Below are positions 23,333-28,826 of a stretch of 37,321 nt of DNA, piece by piece. Source of the DNA: an uncultured Atopobium sp. (GTDB lineage: Bacteria; Actinomycetota; Coriobacteriia; Coriobacteriales; Atopobiaceae); contig CAKAPG010000011.1 of NCBI GenBank assembly GCA_916715765.1, positions 1 through 37,321 on the forward strand, read 5' to 3'. Numbering within the stretch: position 1 is the first letter of the stretch; each line of letters opens with the position of its first letter. The position numbers and the translations under genes are program-made. The notes beneath the pieces were generated by a model that made no database searches, was not told where the DNA came from, and saw only the letters and a list, made by a program, of their open reading frames with translations.

Positions 23333-25501
23333 CTAAGCAGCCTGTCCTTCAGTTAAAAGCAATTTAACCTCAGAAGGAACATTTGGGTTATGAGCTGCAG
23401 TAGTAAGCAGCGACCTTGTGTTTGCAAGCGTGACCATAAGTGTCAAAAGGTTGTGCATATATGCAGCAGCACTTACGGTAATAAGGCCTGCAACACCTGC
23501 AGCAATGAAAGAGCTGTTCAGCGCAACAATCGTGCGATAGTCGGCGTGAATCCTCTTCATTACCTGCTGGCCCAAAAGACGCATGATTACCAGCGATTCA
23601 AGCGAATCATTCTTGATTGAAATATCCGCAACAGCACGAGCAATATCAGTTGCATCAGAAAGCGCCAGTGAAACATCAGATACGGCTAGTGCAGGTGAAT
23701 CGTTGATACCATCGCCTACCATTGCAACGGTGTAACCCTCCTGCTGGAATTTCTTAACGTATGCACACTTATCCTCTGGGAGAATCTGCGCCACATAATC
23801 GTCAAGACCCAGCTTCTGAGCAACGCTTGCTGCAACGTTTTCTGAGTCACCGGTCAGCATAACCATACGCTTAACGCCAAGAGCACGGAGCTGCGAAATA
23901 GTTGCTGCTGCGTCTTCCCTTACAGGATCGGTAATACAAATTGCTGCAATAAGCTTTGAATCCTCGGACATGAAGATAATGGACGAGGTTGGAGCAATCT
24001 GTGCAAGGTCGTCCTGAATTCCCTCGGGCATTGGGGTCTTCTCGTCATCAAAAATGAAGTGAGCAGAACCAATGCAGACCTCTTTGTCGTTAACCTTGGT
24101 ACGAATACCGTGAGCAACAACATATTTGACCTCTGCGTGGAACTCATCCTTGTGCTTAAGGCCACGTACCTTTGCCTCGTTCACAATTGCGCGAGCCATG
24201 CTGTGTGGGAAGTGCTCCTCAATACATGCAGCAAGGCGCAGGAGCTGGTCCTCGGTGCGATTGCAGAAACTGACAATACATTCAACGTGTGGAACTGCCT
24301 TGGTCAGCGTGCCTGTCTTATCAAAGACGATAAGATCTGCTGCAGCGATCTTCTCGAGGTACTTACCACCCTTAACCGTCATGCCAAACTTAGCTGCCTC
24401 ATCCATAGCGCTACCCACTGCAACAGGAGTGGAAAGCTTAATGGCGCAGGAATAGTCAACCATAAGAACGGTCATAGCCTTAGTGATGTTTCTAGTGATA
24501 CCCCAAATACCAAAGAAGGCAAGGAAGCTGTAAGGAACCAGTGCATCAGAAAGGCGCTCTGCCTTAGACTGTGCGCCAGCCTTAAGCTCAGCAGACTGCT
24601 CAACCATATCAACAATGTTGTCGATACGAGACATTCCTGGAGGAGCAGTGACGCTTACCATAAGGTCACCGTCTTCAAGAGCGGTGCCTGCGTAAACGGT
24701 TGAGCCAGGCTCTTTGGTAACAAGGCGAGACTCACCTGTCATGGCAGCCTCGTTCATCTGGCCAATGCCTTCAACAACTTTGCCGTCAACAGGAAGAACG
24801 CCACCAGCGCGCTGATGCAAAATCATGCCCTTCTCAACCTCAGAAAGGGCAATCATTACGTCCTTGCCGTCAATACGAGCCCAGACGTTCTCAGAACGAG
24901 TGATTAGGCCATCACGAAGTGCAAGACGTGCTCGGCTTGCCACATGGTTCTCCATAGCTGCAGACAGCTCAAGTAAGAACATAACCGTAGATGCATCTGC
25001 CCACTCATTTCTTAGAATTGAAGTGGTGATAGCAGTTGCGTCCAAAACCTCAACAGTCAGCTCTTTCTTAAACAGGCGCTTAACGCCTTCCACAACAAAT
25101 GGAATGGCACGGAGAATGACATACGCGTAGTTAGCAACTGCAGGTAATGGCAAAGAGCGCATAATCCAGCGGCGTGCGAATGTGGTCACAACCTCCATCT
25201 GGAAACGATTGTTCTCAAGAGCCATCTCAATTGAGCTGCAGAAGTCCTCAAGACCTGCCTCTTCTTCTCGTGGCAAGTTCAAGACATCAAAAGCGCCAAC
25301 AGCTGCAAGTACCTGGTCTCTCTTGAGAGGATCAAACCTTAGCAAGAGAGAGCCGTTTGCCATGTGAACTTCTGCATGACGAACTCCGTCAACACGCATC
25401 AGCTCATAGGAAATACCACGGGCTTCAGCCTCATCAATATGACCCAGGTCGCATTTTGCACGAATGCGACCTGAGATTTCATTAGTAATTGTGAAGCGCA
25501 T
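23333..25501 (-). CDS. Heavy-metal translocating P-type ATPase (P1B), YSCA membrane motif
   Basis: This 722-residue ATP-driven metal exporter has an N-terminal region (1-70) with the fold of a degenerate HMA-like domain lacking CxxC. The core motifs are TGES (255-258), the phosphorylated Asp394 in DKTGT, and the hinge GDGINDSPAL (597-606). The membrane metal site is DYSCAIKLSTP (Cys352) instead of the CPC of copper and zinc pumps; related CtpC-like ATPases with non-CPC motifs have been linked to Mn or Fe export. The nucleotide-binding motif reads HFPHSMARAI, with Ser where HP is usual. It is translated 3 bp after its small upstream partner. A Fur/PerR-like box in the promoter fits Mn, Fe or peroxide control. 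The ion specificity is inferred. Confidence 0.93.
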   Translation of the reverse strand: MRFTITNEISGRIRAKCDLGHIDEAEARGISYELMRVDGVRHAEVHMANGSLLLRFDPLKRDQVLAAVGAFDVLNLPREEEAGLEDFCSSIEMALENNRFQMEVVTTFARRWIMRSLPLPAVANYAYVILRAIPFVVEGVKRLFKKELTVEVLDATAITTSILRNEWADASTVMFLLELSAAMENHVASRARLALRDGLITRSENVWARIDGKDVMIALSEVEKGMILHQRAGGVLPVDGKVVEGIGQMNEAAMTGESRLVTKEPGSTVYAGTALEDGDLMVSVTAPPGMSRIDNIVDMVEQSAELKAGAQSKAERLSDALVPYSFLAFFGIWGITRNITKAMTVLMVDYSCAIKLSTPVAVGSAMDEAAKFGMTVKGGKYLEKIAAADLIVFDKTGTLTKAVPHVECIVSFCNRTEDQLLRLAACIEEHFPHSMARAIVNEAKVRGLKHKDEFHAEVKYVVAHGIRTKVNDKEVCIGSAHFIFDDEKTPMPEGIQDDLAQIAPTSSIIFMSEDSKLIAAICITDPVREDAAATISQLRALGVKRMVMLTGDSENVAASVAQKLGLDDYVAQILPEDKCAYVKKFQQEGYTVAMVGDGINDSPALAVSDVSLALSDATDIARAVADISIKNDSLESLVIMRLLGQQVMKRIHADYRTIVALNSSFIAAGVAGLITVSAAAYMHNLLTLMVTLANTRSLLTTAAHNPNVPSEVKLLLTEGQAA

Positions 25502-25504
25502 GAA

Positions 25505-25807
25505 TTATGCCTGTGCGCCCTCTGCGTCGACCTGCTTGGTAACCTCAGCGCGGATACCCTCCTCGAGCTCAGCAAGGCGAGCGCGAACAGCAGCGTCAAT
25601 CTTGGACTCACGGCGAGCCTCTGCGACAACGTCGTTAGCCTCGTCGACAACATTCTGAGTCTCTGCGGAAACGCGGTCAGTTACGCGAAGACCACATGCA
25701 GTTGCCTTGACAGCTGCCTTGTGAAGAGTGCCGTTAGAAGCAAGACCAGCAACAACGCCAGCAAGTGCAGCGCCACCGGCTGCGAGACACCAATTGTTCA
25801 GTTTCAT
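25505..25807 (-). CDS. Small ATPase-associated protein (DUF6110-like)
   Basis: This 100-residue protein has an N-terminal hydrophobic, Gly/Ala-rich segment (residues 8-24, GGAALAGVVAGLASNG), then LHKAAVKATACGLRVTDRV with a single Cys, then a charged helix likely to form a coiled coil (EANDVVAEARRESKIDAAVRARLAELEE). Small proteins of this plan, often annotated DUF6110, commonly precede heavy-metal P-type ATPases; I recognise the family only by this pattern and position. It is probably a membrane-bound accessory of the pump, such as a metal-delivery or assembly factor. It is the first gene of the two-gene operon. Confidence 0.75.
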   Translation of the reverse strand: MKLNNWCLAAGGAALAGVVAGLASNGTLHKAAVKATACGLRVTDRVSAETQNVVDEANDVVAEARRESKIDAAVRARLAELEEGIRAEVTKQVDAEGAQA

Positions 25808-25867
25808 GTAAATCCCCCATCTGCTTTTTGTAAATTAATCGGTTAATGACCTATTGAAGATAAAATT

Positions 25868-25901
25868 ATTATACGAAAAAAACAAGTGAAAATCATTACT
25901 A
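25868..25901 (-). promoter_or_regulatory. Promoter of the P-type ATPase operon with Fur/PerR-like box
   Basis: On the minus strand a perfect TATAAT (25868-25873) lies 61 bp before the first gene. On the plus strand TGAAAATCATTACTA (25887-25901) matches the Fur/PerR 7-1-7 consensus TGATAATNATTATCA at 11 of 14 fixed positions and covers the expected -35 region. Next to it is the palindrome ACTAATTAGT (25898-25907). Confidence 0.5.
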
Positions 25902-25921
25902 ATTAGTTATCCTAATGAAAC

Positions 25922-25935
25922 AATTGTGCACAAGT
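25922..25935. promoter_or_regulatory. Second OhrR-like operator candidate
   Basis: AATTGTGCACAAGT includes the perfect palindrome TTGTGCACAA and matches the site at 26101-26114 in 11 of 14 positions. It lies upstream of the ATPase operon promoter, so the same regulator could act on both operons. Confidence 0.4.
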
Positions 25936-26100
25936 AATTTCTTACCTGCGAAAACGTTTCCTATGGTTAGCCATGGTGTACATATAAATTTTGTGAAGAT
26001 GCCGCTCCGAGGCGTTACTTAAATTATTGATATTTGCTCATATAGGCTATCAATTAAATGAAAAAATAACATTCTTTCTATGTCGTTATTGTGAAATTTG

Positions 26101-26114
26101 AATTGTGTACAATT
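26101..26114 (+). promoter_or_regulatory. OhrR-like operator over the gpx promoter
   Basis: AATTGTGTACAATT is a perfect 14-bp palindrome that contains a TACAAT -10 hexamer (26108-26113), 95 bp before the glutathione peroxidase start. OhrR of Bacillus binds sites of the form ATTGT/ACAAT, and an OhrR-type gene follows in this operon, so autoregulation is likely. Confidence 0.6.
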
Positions 26115-26208
26115 TATTTGTGTTAGGTTACAGCTGCTGGGGTACACTACCCAATACACAAAGCCATCCAATGCTTCGGACAATCCGCGGCTAGTTGAAA
26201 GGAACATC

Positions 26209-26763
26209 ATGGCAAACTCCAATATCTATGACCTCTCCGTAGAAGAGCGTGACGGCTCCCTAACTTCCCTCTCCTCTTTTGATGGAAAGGTTCTTCTGAT
26301 TGTCAACACTGCAACCGGTTGCGGCTTTACCCCACAGTACGAAGATCTTGAGCGCATTTATGCTGCTTATAAAGATCAAGGCTTTGAGATTTTAGACTTC
26401 CCTTGCAATCAGTTTGCAGACCAAGCCCCAGAGTCCGATGAGGAGATTCACCAGTTCTGCACTATGAAATTTGGCACCGATTTTCCACAGTTCAAGAAGG
26501 GCGACGTCAACGGAGAGACTGCAAATCCTCTCTTTGTGCGTCTTGCAACAGCTTTCCCCTTCCAAGGCTTTGGTAAGGGCATCAAAGCCCTTGCGCTAGA
26601 TAAATTTGCAAAGGCAAACAACAAGAAGTTTGGTGACAAGGCTTATATCATGTGGAACTTCACTAAATTCCTTGTAGACCGCCAGGGAAACGTTGTTGCA
26701 CGCTTTGAGCCAACCACCGATATGGCAGAAGTTGAGTCTGCAATTAAAAACCTACTTGCATAA
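26209..26763 (+). CDS. Glutathione peroxidase-like thiol peroxidase
   Basis: This 184-residue cytoplasmic enzyme reduces hydrogen peroxide and organic peroxides. The peroxidatic residue is Cys38 in NTATGCGFTPQY (Cys, not selenocysteine). The other catalytic positions are present: Asn67/Gln68 in PCNQFADQ and Trp149-Asn150 in WNFTKFLVD. The family insertion between residues 100 and 145 is normal for bacterial members. Many bacterial enzymes of this type use thioredoxin or glutaredoxin instead of glutathione. The open frame extends upstream to 26098, but the ATG at 26209 has AAAGGA 6 bases before it and begins the conserved region. It is first in an operon with an OhrR-type regulator and a cation exporter. 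Confidence 0.95.
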   Translation: MANSNIYDLSVEERDGSLTSLSSFDGKVLLIVNTATGCGFTPQYEDLERIYAAYKDQGFEILDFPCNQFADQAPESDEEIHQFCTMKFGTDFPQFKKGDVNGETANPLFVRLATAFPFQGFGKGIKALALDKFAKANNKKFGDKAYIMWNFTKFLVDRQGNVVARFEPTTDMAEVESAIKNLLA

Positions 26764-26784
26764 GGCGAGAGGACCGATTTACTC

Positions 26785-27300
26785 ATGAGTTTTTCTCAAA
26801 AAGAAATACAGTCCGTTGCAGCCGCTAGCACTTTTGCTAGCGGCTCTTCTACACTCGACAACTCCCCCGATATCCCCGAGCTTCTCCTCAAAAACCAGCT
26901 CTGCTTCCCGCTCTACAGCGCCTCAAAAGAAGTGGTGCGAAGGTATACGCCGCTGCTTAAGCCCTTTAATTTAACGTATACACAATACATTGCCATGATG
27001 GCGCTTTGGGAACATGAATCCTTGGATGTCAAAACCTTAGGTGAGCTTTTATTTCTTGATTCAGGCACCTTGACTCCACTTCTTAAAAAGCTTGAGGAGA
27101 AGAGCCTTGTACTGCGCCAAAAAACAAACAAAGACGGACGTCAGCTGATTGTTTCCCTCACCCAAAAAGGCAAAGACCTTAGGCGAGAAATGCAAATAGT
27201 CCCACATCAAATCGGTTCATGCGTTAATCTCTCGCCCGAAGAAGGCGCTGAGCTTAAACGATTGCTTTTAAAAGTTCTTTCTAACGTTACAGAAAGCTAG
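26785..27300 (+). CDS. OhrR-type MarR family peroxide-sensing repressor
   Basis: This 171-residue winged-helix regulator strongly matches OhrR: NQLCFPLYSASKEV carries the peroxide-sensing Cys (Cys40), Tyr54 and Tyr65 correspond to the tyrosines that bind its sulfenate, and WEHESLDVKTLGELLFLDSGTLTPLLKKLE is the DNA-binding core. A second Cys, Cys146, lies where two-Cys OhrR proteins have a resolving Cys. The first 30 residues are Ser/Ala-rich and extra compared with OhrR; a 10-bp perfect hairpin (26820-26845) lies in that part of the gene, so the true start could be further downstream. It starts 21 bp after the peroxidase gene and probably represses its own operon. Confidence 0.9.
   Translation: MSFSQKEIQSVAAASTFASGSSTLDNSPDIPELLLKNQLCFPLYSASKEVVRRYTPLLKPFNLTYTQYIAMMALWEHESLDVKTLGELLFLDSGTLTPLLKKLEEKSLVLRQKTNKDGRQLIVSLTQKGKDLRREMQIVPHQIGSCVNLSPEEGAELKRLLLKVLSNVTES
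26820..26845 (+). other. Hairpin in the 5' coding part of the ohrR-type gene
   Basis: AGCCGCTAGC (26820-26829) pairs perfectly with GCTAGCGGCT (26836-26845), 6-nt loop. CTTCT follows, a poor terminator tail. It may tune expression between the peroxidase and regulator genes. Confidence 0.55.
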
Positions 27301-27307
27301 ATTTACT

Positions 27308-28480
27308 ATGACCCAATCACAGGTAACCATTACCTCTTCTGAACGTGAAACTGCCATTGTACGCACGAGCGCCATTGGTATTACTGCCAATGTTGCCCTT
27401 GCGGCATTCAAAGCAGCTGTGGGCATTTTATCTAACTCAATTGCCGTTACTCTTGATGCAGTGAACAATCTTTCCGATGCAATTTCATCAATCATCACCA
27501 TTGTGGGAACAAAACTATCTAACAAAAAAGCTGATCGCGAGCACCCCTTTGGACACGGACGCATCGAATACATCACTACAACAGTAATTGCTGCAATCAT
27601 TATGTATGCAGGTATTTCTTCGCTCATCAAATCCATCCAAGGCATCATGGATCCTGTTACTCCAGACTATAGTCCCCTGTCTTTAGTCATCATTGCAGTA
27701 GCTGTGCTCGTAAAGATTATTTTGGGTCACTACGTCCGCTCTGTAGGTAATCGCGTAAACTCCGACACCCTTATTGCATCTGGTTCAGATGCACTTTTTG
27801 ACGCTATACTCTCCACTTCTGTTTTATTAGCTGCGCTTATCTTTATCTTTACAAAAATCAGTCTTGAAGCATATGTGGGCGTTATTATCTCTGTGTTTAT
27901 CATTAAAGCCTCAATCGAGTTATTACAGGGCTCCATTAAAGAAATTATTGGCATGCGTCCTGACGCTGCTCTTTCAACACTTATTTACAACATTGTGAAA
28001 GAGGATCCAGACGCAGAAGGCGTCTACGACCTTATTATCCACAGCTATGGCCCAGATAAATTTGTTGGCTCATTCCACACTGAGGTTCTTGATACCACTT
28101 CAGCTATTGAGATTGATACGATGACTAGGCGTCTGAGTACAGAGATTTACAAGCAGACATCAGGCAAAATCATCATTGCTGCTATTGGTATTTATGCGAG
28201 AAACACTACCGATAATCGCATTGTAAAGATGCGTACTGAAGTAACTGAAATGGCTTTAGCTCATGAAGGTGTTCTTCAAGTTCATGGTTTTATTGCTGAC
28301 ATTGAAAATCAATTTATGGCCTTTGATGCAGTCATTGAGTTTGGCTATGACGGTAAGCAAATTGTCCACGATATTATTCATGAAGTAGAAGCAGCCTACC
28401 CTAATATGAATGTCTCGGTTCTTTTGGACCGCGATACAAGCGATCTTTCTGAACATGAAGAAGACAGAGACTTGCACTAA
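27308..28480 (+). CDS. Cation diffusion facilitator exporter, likely Mn(II)/Fe(II)
   Basis: This 390-residue proton-coupled metal exporter of the CDF family has six membrane segments. The membrane metal site reads Asn53-Asp57 in helix 2 (NNLSD) and Asp161-Asp165 in helix 5 (SDALFD). This N-D/D-D set is typical of manganese exporters such as MntE, while zinc members have His. HPFGHGRIEY follows helix 2, a family hallmark. The C-terminal cytoplasmic part is longer than usual: one domain near 215-300 and a second regulatory-like region to residue 375, ending in an Asp/Glu/His-rich tail. It starts 7 bp after the ohrR-type gene, so export of Mn or Fe is probably linked to peroxide stress. Confidence 0.92.
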   Translation: MTQSQVTITSSERETAIVRTSAIGITANVALAAFKAAVGILSNSIAVTLDAVNNLSDAISSIITIVGTKLSNKKADREHPFGHGRIEYITTTVIAAIIMYAGISSLIKSIQGIMDPVTPDYSPLSLVIIAVAVLVKIILGHYVRSVGNRVNSDTLIASGSDALFDAILSTSVLLAALIFIFTKISLEAYVGVIISVFIIKASIELLQGSIKEIIGMRPDAALSTLIYNIVKEDPDAEGVYDLIIHSYGPDKFVGSFHTEVLDTTSAIEIDTMTRRLSTEIYKQTSGKIIIAAIGIYARNTTDNRIVKMRTEVTEMALAHEGVLQVHGFIADIENQFMAFDAVIEFGYDGKQIVHDIIHEVEAAYPNMNVSVLLDRDTSDLSEHEEDRDLH

Positions 28481-28499
28481 AAGCAAGTAAATACATCCT

Positions 28500-28619
28500 A
28501 AAAAAGGGGCGAGCCGCTGACACCCAGAGTCAGCGGCTCGTGTTCTACGCTCGCAAGAAAGGGAGAGGGTCTTTCTTCGAGCTACGGGAACCTGAATAAA
28601 GCAAGCAACTAAATTGCTT
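28500..28619 (-). ncRNA. Predicted small RNA element B with CCCUCUCC loop
   Basis: This predicted minus-strand RNA of about 120 nt has three hairpins. First, AAGCAA/TTGCTT lies at the 5' end. Second, a 12-bp stem (28549-28561 with 28571-28582, one bulge) has the loop ACCCUCUCC. Third, a perfect 12-bp stem (28510-28521 with 28529-28540) is followed by six T (28500-28505), an intrinsic terminator. A promoter fits at 28626-28654. It shares loop, flanking TTGCTTTATTCAG and upstream GGTTAACTT with element A. No open frame lies downstream on this strand; it runs into the end of the CDF gene, so a riboswitch is unlikely. The C-rich loop could pair with Shine-Dalgarno regions. Confidence 0.6.
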
Positions 28620-28625
28620 AAAAAC

Positions 28626-28654
28626 ATAGTAAGTTAACCGAGGGAAACTTACAA
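28626..28654 (-). promoter_or_regulatory. Promoter of small RNA element B
   Basis: On the minus strand TTGTAA (28649-28654) and TACTAT (28626-28631) are exactly 17 bp apart; transcription would start near 28619. Confidence 0.5.
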
Positions 28655-28761
28655 GAATTTTTTCAGTTTTTTTATCTAATTTCGTAAACTCTACAAAAAG
28701 TTAGACTAAGTTTACATGTCTATGGATTTTTATCTTATATCAAGAAAGTCCGAGATAAACA

Positions 28762-28798
28762 TAAACAAAATCCCCCGCACCGAATTGGTGCGGGGGAT
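28762..28798 (-). terminator. Intrinsic terminator of feoB
   Basis: ATCCCCCGCACC (28770-28781) pairs perfectly with GGTGCGGGGGAT (28787-28798), loop GAATT. TTTTGTTTAT follows on the minus strand. Confidence 0.93.
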
Positions 28799-28826
28799 CA
28801 GGTCAGCTTACTAAACTAGTAGTAGC

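Larger units (their letters stand above)
25808..26208. other. Divergent regulatory region between metal-pump and peroxidase operons
   Basis: This 401-bp gap has no credible gene. It holds a TATAAT -10 (minus, 25868-25873) with a Fur/PerR-like box at 25887-25901, two related palindromes (25922-25935 and 26101-26114), a cre-like GAAAACGTTTC (25950-25960), and an inverted repeat ATTGATA/TATCAAT near 26026-26054. Confidence 0.6.
28481..28826. other. Intergenic region between the CDF gene and feoB
   Basis: This 346-bp gap between converging genes holds small RNA element B, its promoter, a quasi-palindrome TTAGACTAAGTTTAC near 28701-28715 related to the feoA-leader palindrome, and the feoB terminator. 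No coding frame is credible. Confidence 0.6.

Noticed and set aside
28256..28627. Minus-strand open frame of 123 codons starting inside small RNA element B
   Set aside because: Most of it is antisense to the CDF gene, and it runs through a strong terminator stem; the product has no known motif.
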